DNA of 64,000 bases from Gluconobacter sp. P1C6_b (GTDB lineage Bacteria; Pseudomonadota; Alphaproteobacteria; Acetobacterales; Acetobacteraceae): the NCBI RefSeq assembly GCF_018811945.1, contig NZ_JACRVU010000003.1, positions 206,897 through 270,896 of the forward strand, in the 5' to 3' direction. Shown here piece after piece: positions 37,126 through 46,055 of the stretch (position 1 is the stretch's first letter; the number at the start of each line of letters is the position of its first letter). The notes beneath the pieces are model-generated. The model had not been told where the DNA came from, ran no database searches, and saw only the letters and a list, made by a program, of their open reading frames with translations. A program made the position numbers and the translations under genes.

Positions 37126-38310
37126 TCAGCCGTGGCGGTCCATCAGCATGTTCGTCACCGCTGCCTTGAACGGCAGCAGACGGTTGGCCACCGCCAGCCC
37201 CGCCCGCCGTGCCATCAGGAATGGCGGCTCATCGCGGGTATAAACCGTAGCGATCGCATTGGTCGCCGCAAAGAGCGGCACCGTTGCCAAACGATGCGTG
37301 CGCTCGAAACGCGACAGAACGGATGGATCGCCTGCATCCCCCGGACCATCGGCAATCGCCCGCGCCAGTACTTCCTGCCCCTTCAGGCCCAGATTGAACC
37401 CGTGCGCCGTAATCGGATGCATGCCCACAGCCGCATCACCAATCAGCGCCAGGCGCGGAGCCTGGAAACGATGCGCGTAGACCGCCTTGAGCGGGTAGAC
37501 GCAGCGTGCGCTTTCCAGCGTCATCTGCCCCATGCGTCCCTGCGTCCGGGCCGTGATGTCTTCGCTGAAAGCCTTGCCATCAAGCGCCTTGAGGCGCGCG
37601 ATTTCATCCGGCTCCAGCGTCAGGACCAGCGACGAGCACGATCCGGACCGGTCGTCGGGAGCGACGGGCAGAAGGGCGATCGTCTGTCCCTCGTCAAACC
37701 ACTGAAGCGCTGTATTGGCATGAGGCTCCGGGTGGCGCATGCGGCAGACCATGATGTTGCGCTGGAAATCATGCACGATCGCGCCGATCCCCGATTCGGC
37801 CCGCAGACGCGAAAACCGCCCATCCGCCGCAACCAGAAGATCCGCCTCGATCTGCTCCCCATTGGCCAGAACGACACCAGCCGACCGGGTATCGTGCCAC
37901 GAACTGGCAATGCCTTCCCCGGCCCGGATGTCTACACCCGGCGTTCGCAAAGCGACACGATACAGGGCACGGCGGATCAGGTAATTCGCCACCATGTGCC
38001 CCAGCGCATCGGGACCATCGGAAGGCGCATCGAACAGCAGGGGGGGATTTCCAGCCTTCCCGGTCTCGATCCGGGCCGTATACATCGGGCAAATGCTGCC
38101 AGCGGGGATTTCATCCCATGCACCGACACTTTTCAGCCATTCCGACGCATGATGCGTCAGCGCGATCTCACGGCCATCAAACGGCGGATCAGCCAGCACA
38201 CTCGCTGGTGACCGCTCGACCACACAGACTTTCCGCCCGTCGCGCCCGAGCGAAATGGCGCAGGCCAGACCGACAGGGCCGCCGCCCGCAACAATGACGT
38301 CGTAACGCAT
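37126..38310 (-). CDS. UbiH/UbiF/VisC/COQ6-family FAD monooxygenase
   Basis: The 394-residue flavoprotein has the dinucleotide motif V-A-G-G-G-P-V-G-L-A-C at about 7-17, a C-terminal G-D-A-A-V-G-M-H-P-I-T-A-H-G-F-N-L-G-L-K FAD motif, and the overall length of ubiquinone hydroxylases. It probably hydroxylates the ubiquinone ring; which position (C5, C6 or C7) cannot be told. ATG 38310 begins M-R-Y-D-V-I-V-A-G-G. The nitroreductase gene ends four bases upstream of this start. Confidence 0.9.
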   Translation of the reverse strand: MRYDVIVAGGGPVGLACAISLGRDGRKVCVVERSPASVLADPPFDGREIALTHHASEWLKSVGAWDEIPAGSICPMYTARIETGKAGNPPLLFDAPSDGPDALGHMVANYLIRRALYRVALRTPGVDIRAGEGIASSWHDTRSAGVVLANGEQIEADLLVAADGRFSRLRAESGIGAIVHDFQRNIMVCRMRHPEPHANTALQWFDEGQTIALLPVAPDDRSGSCSSLVLTLEPDEIARLKALDGKAFSEDITARTQGRMGQMTLESARCVYPLKAVYAHRFQAPRLALIGDAAVGMHPITAHGFNLGLKGQEVLARAIADGPGDAGDPSVLSRFERTHRLATVPLFAATNAIATVYTRDEPPFLMARRAGLAVANRLLPFKAAVTNMLMDRHG

Positions 38311-38314
38311 CAGA

Positions 38315-38917
38315 TCAACCGGCGTCCGCAGGGAACTTGATGGCATCCCCTTTCCAGACAGCCATGTAATCATTGATCTCGGGCCGCTTGCGCTCATCCG
38401 AATGCCTGGCAGGCGTTCCGACGAACAGGAAACCGGCCAGACGATGCGGCTCGGGTAGACCCAGCGACTCAAGAAGCACCCGGTCCTCACAGAACGGTCC
38501 CGTCACCCACATGCCGCCGAATCCGGCAGCATGCAGCGCGTTCAGGACGTTCATCGCCCCTGCCGCAACGGCCATTTCCTGCTCGATCACCGGGATCTTC
38601 CCGTCCGGCTGTAGATGCATGCCCAGAGCGATAATCATGGGCATGTTGGCGAAGCGGTGGTGCCGCTTGGTCTTCTTCGCCTCGGGCGCGTCAGGCTCCT
38701 GCCGCCCCATCGCTTCCACCACGAGATCGGCAAACGCCTCGCGGTGCTTGCCCTTGATCACCGTATAGCGCCACGGACGCATCTTCCCATGGTCCGGAGC
38801 CCGCAAGCCGGCGGACAGGATGGTCCGGAGCTCATCCCCCTTCGGCGGGGGCTCGACGAGATGGTCCGTCGAAGCGCGGGAGAGAAGGACGTCGAGGGGG
38901 GAATGATGATGTGCCAT
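38315..38917 (-). CDS. Nitroreductase family protein, YdjA-like
   Basis: The 200-residue FMN-dependent reductase starts M-A-H-H-H-S-P-L-D-V-L-L-S-R and contains A-P-D-H-G-K-M-R-P-W-R-Y-T-V, the FMN-binding pattern of the YdjA subgroup, and A-A-G-F-G-G-M-W-V-T-G near the C-terminus. Short length fits YdjA. Substrate unknown. It leads a leftward group with the UbiH-like and MDR genes. Confidence 0.9.
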   Translation of the reverse strand: MAHHHSPLDVLLSRASTDHLVEPPPKGDELRTILSAGLRAPDHGKMRPWRYTVIKGKHREAFADLVVEAMGRQEPDAPEAKKTKRHHRFANMPMIIALGMHLQPDGKIPVIEQEMAVAAGAMNVLNALHAAGFGGMWVTGPFCEDRVLLESLGLPEPHRLAGFLFVGTPARHSDERKRPEINDYMAVWKGDAIKFPADAG

Positions 38918-39117
38918 AATCAGGAAATATGGCCCGATCTCCCCACTCCGCCAAGGGCAATTTCCAGACTCAGCCATTCTCAAGGAATAGTGACACCTCC
39001 TCGTGCTGGTCGATACGGATCGGCATCCCGGATTTATCCCTGTCTGCCAACGTATTTTGCAGCCATCTTTGCCAGACAGCGTGGAAATCCGCGTCGTGCT
39101 GGTGTAGCAGGAAGAAC

Positions 39118-39714
39118 ATGAACGAAAGCCGCCACGCCCGCCTGCATCGCGCCACCAGCGAAACCGACATCACCCTTGCCCTCACGCTCGACGGCCAAGG
39201 CCGCTCCGACGTGGACAGCGGCATCGGTTTCTTCGACCACATGCTGACGGCACTGGCCAAGCATGGTGGCTTTGACCTTGAGCTAAAAGCCAAGGGCGAC
39301 CTGCATATTGACGGCCATCATACCGTCGAGGACGTCGGTATCGTCTTCGGGCAGGCCTTCCGTCAGGCCGTCGGTGACAAGCGCGGGATCGAGCGTTTCG
39401 GCCATGCCCTCGTGCCGCTGGACGAAGCCCTGTGCGAGGCCGTGGTCGATATTTCCGGCCGTCCCTACCTCGCCTGGAACGTCGTCTTCCCGCGCGAGAA
39501 GATCGGCACGATGGACACGGAACTGTTCGAAGAATTCTTCCGCGCCTTCGCCATGTCCGCCCATATTGCCCTGCACCTGACCTGCAAGGCGGGTACCAAC
39601 GCCCACCACATCGCGGAAAGCGGTTTCAAGGCCGTCGCCCGTGCCCTGAAGGTTGCGGTTTCGCATGATCCCCGCTCGGCAGGCGCTATCCCGTCGACCA
39701 AAGGCGTGCTGTGA
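39118..39714 (+). CDS. hisB: Imidazoleglycerol-phosphate dehydratase
   Basis: HisB catalyses the sixth step of histidine synthesis. The 198-residue monofunctional enzyme shows G-I-G-F-F-D-H-M-L, D-G-H-H-T-V-E-D-V-G and N-A-H-H-I-A-E-S-x-F-K-A, the manganese-binding His motifs. ATG 39118 follows AGGAAG with five-base spacing. It heads the operon and overlaps the next gene by four bases. Confidence 0.96.
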   Translation: MNESRHARLHRATSETDITLALTLDGQGRSDVDSGIGFFDHMLTALAKHGGFDLELKAKGDLHIDGHHTVEDVGIVFGQAFRQAVGDKRGIERFGHALVPLDEALCEAVVDISGRPYLAWNVVFPREKIGTMDTELFEEFFRAFAMSAHIALHLTCKAGTNAHHIAESGFKAVARALKVAVSHDPRSAGAIPSTKGVL

Positions 39715-40115
39715 AGCTTTATATTCCCTGCACGAAACCGGACGCCGCCGGCCCGCAGATGCCTGTCATGGTGCAGGACGGATTTTCATGGCGCGTCCTG
39801 TTCTTCGGCTGGCTCGGACTGCTGACATACGGCGCATGGATTTCCGCCCTGCTGGCCGCAGCCGCCACCATGATCACGCTGCATGTTTTCATGGGTTTCT
39901 GGTCCCGGCTTGACCTGATCGTGGCCATCCATGCCGTCCTCGCCAGCTTCACGGCTGAGATCCGCCTGTGGGAACAGCGCCTGAACGGCCGCGTTACCGG
40001 TACGCCGATCGCGGCCCCCAGCCGGGACATCGCCCTCCTGCGCTGGCTGGACCAGCAGCACTACGCCGCCCCTTACGGCAGCACATCTCCGGAGTTTCCA
40101 TGCGCGTCGTCGTAA
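39711..40115 (+). CDS. Small membrane protein inside the his operon, DUF2628-like
   Basis: The 134-residue protein starts at GTG overlapping the hisB stop (GTGA). It has two predicted spans: V-L-F-F-G-W-L-G-L-L-T-Y-G-A-W-I-S-A and a following Ala/Met-rich helix, then a cytoplasmic tail with R-L-W-E-Q-R-L. The pattern resembles the DUF2628 family, often found here in acetic acid bacteria. It overlaps hisH by 16 bases. It has no known role in histidine synthesis. Confidence 0.7.
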   Translation: MKLYIPCTKPDAAGPQMPVMVQDGFSWRVLFFGWLGLLTYGAWISALLAAAATMITLHVFMGFWSRLDLIVAIHAVLASFTAEIRLWEQRLNGRVTGTPIAAPSRDIALLRWLDQQHYAAPYGSTSPEFPCASS

Positions 40116-40738
40116 TTGACTACAATGGCGGAAATCTCGCCTCGGCCGCACAGGCAGCCCGCAAGGCCGCAATCCGCAAGGGGATCGAGGCCGATGTCGT
40201 CATCTCCCGCGATGCGACCGACATCCTGAATGCAGACCGCCTGATCCTCCCCGGACAGGGCGCCTTCGCCGACTGCGCGCAGGGCCTTGGCCCCGAGCTA
40301 CGCAACATGCTCGAAACCGCGACCGCCAATGGCACGCCGTTCCTCGGCATCTGCGTCGGCATGCAGCTCATGTGCGAATACGGGCTCGAACATGGCCGCA
40401 CCGAGGGCCTGGGCTGGATTTCCGGCAATATCCGTCGCATGGACGAGGCCGCAAATGTCGGTCTGCGCCTGCCACATATGGGCTGGAACACGCTGGACTT
40501 CACGCCCGGCGCCCATCTACTGACAGATGGCCTCACGCCCGGCAATCACGGCTATTTCGTTCATTCCTATGCCCTGCATGACGGCACGGACAGCGATCTG
40601 GTCGCAACCGCGCAATATGGCACGCAGGTTCCGGCCATCGTCGCGCGCGGAAACCGCTGCGGCACGCAGTTCCATGTCGAAAAGAGTCAGGATGTTGGTC
40701 TGACGATCCTCGGCAACTTCCTGCGGTGGACCTCATGA
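40100..40738 (+). CDS. hisH: Imidazole glycerol phosphate synthase glutaminase subunit
   Basis: HisH supplies ammonia to HisF. The 212-residue class I glutaminase has G-I-C-V-G-M-Q-L-M with the catalytic Cys, H-S-Y-A-L and the catalytic His/Glu in Q-F-H-V-E-K-S-Q. The usual Pro in H-P-E-K-S is Val here, a tolerated but notable change. ATG 40100 follows GGAG and overlaps the preceding gene. The stop overlaps the GNAT::hisA start as ATGA. Confidence 0.94.
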   Translation: MRVVVIDYNGGNLASAAQAARKAAIRKGIEADVVISRDATDILNADRLILPGQGAFADCAQGLGPELRNMLETATANGTPFLGICVGMQLMCEYGLEHGRTEGLGWISGNIRRMDEAANVGLRLPHMGWNTLDFTPGAHLLTDGLTPGNHGYFVHSYALHDGTDSDLVATAQYGTQVPAIVARGNRCGTQFHVEKSQDVGLTILGNFLRWTS

Positions 40739-42087
40739 CCATCACCTGTGAACGCGTCGTCTCCCCGCTTCCGCCTGAAGATCTGGACGCGCTGATCGAA
40801 GCCACCTCCGCCGGTATTCTGGACGGCGGCGGTTTCGGCTGGCTTCAGCCTCCCGGCCATCAGGCTCTGGCCCGCTATTTCGAAGGCCTGCTGCTGGTGC
40901 CGGAGCGTAGCTTCTACGTCGTACGTGAGAATGGCGTGATCTGTGGCGCAGGCCAGCTCGTCCGCCCACCGGCAAGTTATGAAGCCCATGCCGCCACCGC
41001 CAATCTGACAGGTTTCTTTGTTGCCCCCTATGCCCGCGGCCGCGGTCTGGGACGCGCGCTGCTGGAAGCCATGCTCAAGGGAGCGAAGGCCATTGGCTGC
41101 AAAGTTGTAAACTGCGACATCCGCGAAACGCATGTCGCAGCCATCGGGCTGTTCCGGTCGTTCGAATTCGAACACTGGGGAACCCATCCCTATTATGCAC
41201 GGATCGGAGGGCAGACGGTGCGCGGACTTTTTCTCTCGAAACTTCTGGCAAACGAGAACGAGGCCGCCCGCTGGCAGTCCAGCATCGCCATGCCCGACAC
41301 CAGCAGCGCGGCTTCAGACACAATGACCGATACACCCACCCCGGCTCACGACCTGACACTCTACCCGGCCATCGATCTCAAGGACGGCGCCTGCGTCCGT
41401 CTGCGTCGCGGCGAGATGGAAGATGCCACCCATTATTCCGATGATCCAGGCGCACAGGCCAAGCTGTTCGCGGAAGCGGGCTGCCGTCACCTGCACGTCG
41501 TAGACCTGAACGGAGCCTTCGCCGGTCGTTCCACCAATATTCCGGCCATTGAATCCATCGTGAAAGCCACGAACCTGCCCGTGCAGCTCGGTGGTGGCAT
41601 CCGGGATATGGCCGCGATCGAGCGCTGGCTCGAAGCCGGCGTCTCACGCGTCATTCTCGGCTCAGTGGCCGTCAAGGACCCCGAACTGGTCCGTCAGGCC
41701 GCCCGAGCCTTCCCGGGCCGGATTGTTGCTGGCATCGATGCCCGACAGGGGCGCGTCGCCACGGAAGGCTGGGCAGAGGTTTCCGAACTAGAGGCCAATG
41801 ACCTCGCCCTGCGCATGGAAGATGCCGGGGTCGCGGCCGTAATTTTCACCGAGATCACACGGGACGGCATGCTGGCCGGACTGGACCTTGAACAGACGGC
41901 GGACATGGCCCGCCGTCTCTCCATCCCTGTCATCGCCAGCGGCGGGGTGGGCAGTCTGGAGCACCTCAAGGCCCTGCGCGATGTCGCCCGCGATGTTCCG
42001 GGCATTTCCGGCGCGATTGTCGGACGTGCTCTCTATGACGGTCGCATCGCCCTCAAAGACGCTCTGGACGTCCTCGGCTCATGCTGA
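40735..42087 (+). CDS. hisA: GNAT acetyltransferase fused to HisA
   Basis: A single 450-codon frame with no internal stop encodes two domains. Residues 1-180 are a GNAT acetyltransferase with acetyl-CoA motif [14 protein letters not shown], near 101-113. Residues about 205-450 are a full-length HisA barrel: Y-P-A-I-D-L-K-D-G with the first catalytic Asp, G-G-G-I-R-D-M and I-T-R-D-G-M-L-A-G with the second. HisA isomerises ProFAR to PRFAR. A possible separate start for HisA (M-T-D-T-P-T-P) lacks a ribosome-binding site, so a true fusion is likely. It overlaps hisF by seven bases. Confidence 0.9.
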   Translation: MTITCERVVSPLPPEDLDALIEATSAGILDGGGFGWLQPPGHQALARYFEGLLLVPERSFYVVRENGVICGAGQLVRPPASYEAHAATANLTGFFVAPYARGRGLGRALLEAMLKGAKAIGCKVVNCDIRETHVAAIGLFRSFEFEHWGTHPYYARIGGQTVRGLFLSKLLANENEAARWQSSIAMPDTSSAASDTMTDTPTPAHDLTLYPAIDLKDGACVRLRRGEMEDATHYSDDPGAQAKLFAEAGCRHLHVVDLNGAFAGRSTNIPAIESIVKATNLPVQLGGGIRDMAAIERWLEAGVSRVILGSVAVKDPELVRQAARAFPGRIVAGIDARQGRVATEGWAEVSELEANDLALRMEDAGVAAVIFTEITRDGMLAGLDLEQTADMARRLSIPVIASGGVGSLEHLKALRDVARDVPGISGAIVGRALYDGRIALKDALDVLGSC

Positions 42088-42842
42088 AACTCCGCGTCAT
42101 CCCCTGTCTGGACGTCAAGGACGGCCGCGTCGTCAAAGGGGTGAACTTCGTCTCCCTGCGCGATGCGGGTGATCCGGTCGAACAGGCCAAACTCTACGAC
42201 GCTGCCGGTGCCGATGAACTCACCTTTCTCGACATCACCGCCAGCGTCGAAAACCGCGACACCATTCTCGATGTCGTCCGCCGCACAGCCGAGGCCATCT
42301 GTCTGCCCCTGACTGTAGGCGGGGGTGTCCGCACCTGCGAAGACATGCGCCGCCTGCTTCTGGCGGGTGCAGACAAATGCGCCGTCAATTCCGCCGCCAT
42401 CAAAAACCCCGACCTGATCCGCGAAGCGTCCGAACGTTTCGGCAGCCAGTGCATCGTTCTCGCGATCGACGCCCGTTCAAACGGCAAAGGCGGCTGGGAA
42501 GTCTATGCCAAGGGCGGCCGCGAGCCCACGGGTCTAGACGTCGTGGAATGGGCAAAGAGAATGCAGGATCTGGGAGCCGGCGAAATTCTGCTCACCAGCA
42601 TGGACCGTGATGGCACCCGCGCAGGCTTCGATCTGGATCTGCTTCGTGCCGTCTGCGGCGCCGTGACTGTTCCGGTTGTCGCTTCGGGTGGCGTGGGTGA
42701 ACTGCAGCATTTCGTGGAAGGCGCCGAAGTCGGCGCAAGTGGCCTTCTGGCGGCAAGTGTGTTCCACTTCGGCCAGTTCCGTATCGATGAAGTCAAGAAC
42801 GCGCTGAACAAGGCCGGACTGCCGGTCAGGCTTGGAGAGTAA
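42081..42842 (+). CDS. hisF: Imidazole glycerol phosphate synthase cyclase subunit
   Basis: HisF forms imidazole glycerol phosphate and AICAR from PRFAR. The 253-residue barrel shows [15 protein letters not shown] near the N-terminus (catalytic Asp) and S-M-D-R-D-G-T near 173 (second Asp). It begins within the end of the hisA reading frame. Confidence 0.96.
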   Translation: MLKLRVIPCLDVKDGRVVKGVNFVSLRDAGDPVEQAKLYDAAGADELTFLDITASVENRDTILDVVRRTAEAICLPLTVGGGVRTCEDMRRLLLAGADKCAVNSAAIKNPDLIREASERFGSQCIVLAIDARSNGKGGWEVYAKGGREPTGLDVVEWAKRMQDLGAGEILLTSMDRDGTRAGFDLDLLRAVCGAVTVPVVASGGVGELQHFVEGAEVGASGLLAASVFHFGQFRIDEVKNALNKAGLPVRLGE

Positions 42843-42846
42843 GACC

Positions 42847-43248
42847 ATGGGAAAACCCGCTACCAAACCGGCCCCGAAGCCTTCGAAGCAGCAGGACGAT
42901 AAAAAATCGGACCTTCAGCAGGAACTGGTTCTCCAGCGCCTGTATGACACGGTCCAGTCCCGTCGCGGCACTGACCCGTCCCTCAGCCACTCCGCACGCC
43001 TGATGGCCCGTGGCCGCAACAAGATCGCCCAGAAATTCGGCGAGGAAGCCGTCGAATGTCTGATCGAAGCCGTCAACGGCAACCGCAAGGAACTGATCGG
43101 TGAAAGCGCGGACGTGCTGTACCACCTGATCGTCATGTGGGTGGACGCAGGCGTCTCCCCCGAAGACGTCTGGACGGAACTCAAGCGCCGCGAAGGCACG
43201 AGTGGCATCGCCGAAAAGGCCGCACGCCCCAAAGAAAAACTCGGCTGA
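42847..43248 (+). CDS. hisE: Phosphoribosyl-ATP diphosphatase
   Basis: HisE removes pyrophosphate from phosphoribosyl-ATP. The 133-residue protein has a Lys/Pro-rich start, then [20 protein letters not shown] and [12 protein letters not shown], the MazG-like helices that bind magnesium. GGAGAG is seven bases upstream of ATG 42847. Confidence 0.95.
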   Translation: MGKPATKPAPKPSKQQDDKKSDLQQELVLQRLYDTVQSRRGTDPSLSHSARLMARGRNKIAQKFGEEAVECLIEAVNGNRKELIGESADVLYHLIVMWVDAGVSPEDVWTELKRREGTSGIAEKAARPKEKLG

Positions 43249-43261
43249 ACAGGAAAAGACC

Positions 43262-43630
43262 ATGGCCTACGATCCCGGCAACATCTTCGCCCGCATCCTG
43301 CGTAAGGAAATCCCGGCCCGCACAGTCTATGAAGACGACTTCGCGCTCGCCTTCCATGACATTGCTCCGCAGGCCCCGATCCACGTTCTGGTCATTCCAA
43401 AGGGGCCATACGTCTCCATCGCCGATTTCGGCGCAACAGCCTCTCCTGACGAAATCACAGGTTTCTGGCGCGCCGTCTCGAAAATTACCGAGGAGCAGGG
43501 CCTCACCCGCGAAGGCTTCCGTCTCATCAGCAATTCAGGCCCCAATTCCGGCCAGGAAGTTCCCCATTTTCACGTCCACCTGTTCGGCGGCGCTGCCCTC
43601 GGCCCCCTGCTGACACAAAAAACTTCTTAA
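43262..43630 (+). CDS. HIT family hydrolase (HinT-like)
   Basis: The 122-residue protein has the histidine triad H-F-H-V-H-L-F near its end and N-I-F-A-R-I-L-R-K-E-I-P near its start, typical of HinT purine nucleoside phosphoramidases. It is the last gene of the his operon, 13 bases after hisE. Confidence 0.94.
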   Translation: MAYDPGNIFARILRKEIPARTVYEDDFALAFHDIAPQAPIHVLVIPKGPYVSIADFGATASPDEITGFWRAVSKITEEQGLTREGFRLISNSGPNSGQEVPHFHVHLFGGAALGPLLTQKTS

Positions 43631-43637
43631 ATAAGAC

Positions 43638-43666
43638 TTGCCAAGACCCGAGGGGCCGACTATCAA
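43638..43666 (+). promoter_or_regulatory. Promoter of tRNA-Glu
   Basis: TTGCCA (43638-43643) and TATCAA (43661-43666) are separated by 17 bases, and the tRNA begins 12 bases after the -10. The GC-rich discriminator GCCCCTCG is typical of stable RNA promoters. A hairpin (CGAGGGGC/GCCCCTCG, 43649-43674) overlaps it. Confidence 0.6.
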
Positions 43667-43678
43667 GCCCCTCGCCTC

Positions 43679-43754
43679 GTCCCATTCGTCTAGAGGCCTA
43701 GGACACCGCCCTCTCACGGCGGCAACAGGGGTTCGAATCCCCTATGGGACGCCA
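43679..43754 (+). tRNA. tRNA-Glu (CTC), integration target
   Basis: The gene folds as a normal 76-base tRNA with encoded CCA. The acceptor stem is GTCCCAT/ATGGGAC, the anticodon arm CCGCC-CTCTCAC-GGCGG reads anticodon CTC, and the T arm is GGGG-TTCGAAT-CCCC. It remains complete because the inserted element regenerates its 3' half; a second copy of bases 43708-43754 lies at 59975. Confidence 0.97.
43708..43754 (+). repeat. attL: 47-bp tRNA-Glu 3'-end repeat
   Basis: The stretch from the anticodon arm to CCA is identical to 59975-60021, and the flanks differ at both ends. It marks the left junction of the integrated element, with crossover probably in the anticodon loop. Confidence 0.95.
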
Positions 43755-43803
43755 TTGATTTTCCTCACTTTTTCGGAAAATCCCTCCAAAAAATCCGGTT
43801 ATT

Positions 43804-43821
43804 TGCACCATTTTTGCACCA
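43804..43821. repeat. Integrase arm-type site, left end
   Basis: TGCACCATTTTTGCACCA contains two TGCACCA units and recurs identically at 59851-59868, just inside the other end. It lies 50 bases inside attL, as expected for arm sites of a tyrosine integrase. Confidence 0.65.
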
Positions 43822-43849
43822 TCCCGAGGAACGTCATATCCTCTGGGTC

Positions 43850-45040
43850 ATGGCAGATGATGCGATTCCTGATGGCAGGCCGGGCATGAGCGCCCGCATT
43901 GACCCGGCAACGGGTAAACCTCTCCCCAAAGGCGTGACCTATCGCGGCCCGAAACAATATATGACCCGCAAAGTCGTGGACGGTCGCCGGGTTCAACAGA
44001 CGTTCAGCACGGCAGCCCTCGCCCGTCGCTGGCTGACGGAGACGGCAGCAAAGGCAGAACTCGGCCAGTTTCAGGACACGCGCCCTCTCGACAGTACAAC
44101 GATTTCCGACCTCGTGACCCGGTATGCCTCGGAGTGCATGGCCGACCGGGAAGCCGACCGCACCGGGCACATTCCGGCCATCCTGCGGGATTCTGACCTT
44201 CCCGGCGTCCGGCTCTCCAAGTTCTCCCCGGCTGATGTCCGTGGATTCCGTGACCGCATGATGAAAGCGGGGTATGCGCCGGGGACAGTCGTCAAGCGCC
44301 TGAACCTGCTTGCCGCCGTGATTCAGCACGCGATTTCCGAATGGGATATCAGCATCATCAATCATGCCTCGGGGCGCGTCGTGAAGCGTCCCGAAGGCGC
44401 GGACAGGAAGCGGAATCGACGCCTGACGGATGGTGCAAATGGTGCAGACGGTCCCGAACCGGGGGAGTATGACCGCCTCATTGAAGCCGTGACCAGCGAG
44501 ACGCACCCGGATGACGTCTGGCTGGTGCGGTTCGCCATCGAACAGGGCACCCGACGCGGGGAAGCCATCCTCCTACGCTGGCAGGATGTCGATTTCGAAC
44601 GGCGGACCGTTCACCTCGGCGGCGACGATGGCAGGACGAAAACACGGGACTATCAAGAAGAACGCGGGCTTGAAGTCCGTCCCCTGACGCCCGGTGCCCT
44701 GCGTCTCCTCCGGGAGAAGCTGCTGACATATCAAAAGCCCCCGAAAGCTGACGCCCCGGTGTTCGATGTCGGGAACGGAAATGCATTCGGAATCCGGGTT
44801 GTCCGCCGGGCGAAAAAGGCCGGGTTGCAGGACCTGACGTTCCATGACCTCCGGCATGAGGCCACAAGCCGTCTTGCCCGCCTCCTGCCCAATCCGCTCG
44901 ACCTCAAGCGGGTGACAGGTCACAAAGACCTGAAAAGTCTGGACCGCTACTATCAGCCCGTACCCGAGACCATCAGTCGGCAGATTGAGGAAGCGGAGAA
45001 GCTGGCGGGCATCATTGCCGGTGATGACGATGACGCCTGA
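43850..45040 (+). CDS. Tyrosine site-specific integrase
   Basis: The 396-residue recombinase excises and integrates the element at tRNA-Glu. Catalytic residues seen are R235 in G-T-R-R-G-E-A, H332 and R335 in H-D-L-R-H-E-A, His in T-G-H-K-D-L-K and Tyr at 367 or 368 in L-D-R-Y-Y-Q-P. The N-terminal part (about 1-130) is the arm- and core-binding region. ATG 43850 was preferred to TTG 43814, which lies within the arm site. The next gene overlaps its end. Confidence 0.93.
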   Translation: MADDAIPDGRPGMSARIDPATGKPLPKGVTYRGPKQYMTRKVVDGRRVQQTFSTAALARRWLTETAAKAELGQFQDTRPLDSTTISDLVTRYASECMADREADRTGHIPAILRDSDLPGVRLSKFSPADVRGFRDRMMKAGYAPGTVVKRLNLLAAVIQHAISEWDISIINHASGRVVKRPEGADRKRNRRLTDGANGADGPEPGEYDRLIEAVTSETHPDDVWLVRFAIEQGTRRGEAILLRWQDVDFERRTVHLGGDDGRTKTRDYQEERGLEVRPLTPGALRLLREKLLTYQKPPKADAPVFDVGNGNAFGIRVVRRAKKAGLQDLTFHDLRHEATSRLARLLPNPLDLKRVTGHKDLKSLDRYYQPVPETISRQIEEAEKLAGIIAGDDDDA

Positions 45041-45377
45041 AAACTCGGAAAGCCGCCGCTTACCTGCTGTGATGGATTCAAAGCAGGCTGCGGAATATCT
45101 GGGCGTCAGTTATGGCAGATTTCGGAACCTGCTCTGGCTCGGCCTCGGTCCCCGGTCATTCAGCTACGGCAAGCGAGACAGGCGGTTTCGGGTTTCTGAC
45201 CTTGATGACTTCATCAGTCAGAAGGTTGCTGCGAACAATCCAGAGTTGGCCTCGCCCCCTGTGAAGAGGCCACGGGGAAGGCCACGCAAAGGGCTTGCAC
45301 TGGCCTTCGAAACCGTGGCGCTCCTGCTTGTCGCCTCGGCGGTGCTGGGATTTCTGCTCTGGTGGCTGGGGCACTAA
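45024..45377 (+). CDS. Excisionase-like DNA-binding protein with membrane tail
   Basis: The 117-residue protein has a winged-helix, MerR/Xis-type block (S-K-Q-A-A-E-Y-L-G-V-S-Y-G-R-F-R-N-L then F-R-V-S-D-L-D-D-F-I), an AT-hook-like K-R-P-R-G-R-P-R-K-G and a C-terminal membrane span (V-A-L-L-L-V-A-S-A-V-L-G-F-L-L-W). It overlaps the integrase gene by 17 bases, the usual place for xis. The membrane anchor is odd for an excisionase. ATG 45030 is an alternative start. Confidence 0.7.
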   Translation: MTMTPENSESRRLPAVMDSKQAAEYLGVSYGRFRNLLWLGLGPRSFSYGKRDRRFRVSDLDDFISQKVAANNPELASPPVKRPRGRPRKGLALAFETVALLLVASAVLGFLLWWLGH

Positions 45378-45802
45378 GCCCCGGCTCTCTCCGTCAGGCC
45401 AGCCCGGCGGAGGTGGTTAAAAATCGTTGTGGGATGGCGACCGACCGCTTCCGCGATTTCCCGATAGTTGAAGCCTGCTTGGTGCCATTCTGCGATTTCG
45501 TTCCGTTCCGTCTGCGTCATGAGCCGTCGCGCCTTGCGCTTGTGGTCATTGACGATAAACGCAGTCACCGTGAAACCGCCCACGGTCGGCTCTGGCTCAA
45601 CCTCAACCCGGACGCCTGCGGTCGTCTGACTAGCCAGAAAATTCCGGCGCAACTCTGTCCGGATGGCCGCCGTCGTCAGGCCAGAAGCTGCCCATTCCTC
45701 AAGTGCAGCCTCCATCCGGGGATGGCTGAACTCTGTAAACGTCATGCCAGCCGCGCCGGGGTGGCAGTGAATAACCTGTGCCGTGTAGCCGTTATCAAGC
45801 AT
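45374..45802 (-). CDS. HTH protein, probable regulator
   Basis: The 142-residue protein has an undefined N-terminal half (including E-V-E-P-E-P-T-V-G-G-F) and a C-terminal helix-turn-helix, Q-A-G-F-N-Y-R-E-I-A-E-A-V-G-R-H-P-T-T-I, similar to the IS30/Hin type. GGAG lies nine bases before the ATG. An inverted repeat upstream could be its own operator. Convergent overlap of four bases with the excisionase-like gene. Confidence 0.7.
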   Translation of the reverse strand: MLDNGYTAQVIHCHPGAAGMTFTEFSHPRMEAALEEWAASGLTTAAIRTELRRNFLASQTTAGVRVEVEPEPTVGGFTVTAFIVNDHKRKARRLMTQTERNEIAEWHQAGFNYREIAEAVGRHPTTIFNHLRRAGLTERAGA

Positions 45803-45838
45803 TTTTCTGTTCTCCGCTCGTTGAATACAGATATAAGA

Positions 45839-45885
45839 TAGGTCTGTACGGAAAAACTGACAAGTTATCGAAAAGTATAGACCTA
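45839..45885. promoter_or_regulatory. Inverted-repeat operator candidate
   Basis: TAGGTCTGTAC (45839-45849) and GTATAGACCTA (45875-45885) are inverted with one mismatch, 25 bases apart, in an AT-rich promoter-like region 37 bases upstream of the HTH gene. Bases 45803-45986 contain no gene. Confidence 0.45.
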
Positions 45886-45986
45886 ACTATAACATTACAA
45901 ACCAGAATTTTTTCCAGTTTTTGTTTATGAAGAACGTCATTAATGGTCATGTCCATTTATGAATGAGGTCATGAATTCATGAACAC

Positions 45987-46020
45987 GAAAAAGGGAGCGC
46001 TCATAAATGAACGCCCCCTT
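45987..46020 (-). terminator. Rho-independent terminator of the relaxase operon
   Basis: Arms AAGGGAGCG and CGCCCCCTT (one mismatch) end 36 bases after the relaxase stop. On the minus strand a T-run follows, CCCTTTTTCG. Confidence 0.75.
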
Positions 46021-46055
46021 CCTGACGAAAGATTAATCTTCGTAAGGTTGTCAGG

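Noticed and set aside
43649..43674. Intrinsic terminator for the his operon
   Set aside because: The hairpin has no T-run and overlaps the -10 of the tRNA promoter, so it is more likely part of that promoter region.
43679..43754. Disrupted tRNA-Glu
   Set aside because: All stems pair and CCA is present, so the gene is functional after integration.
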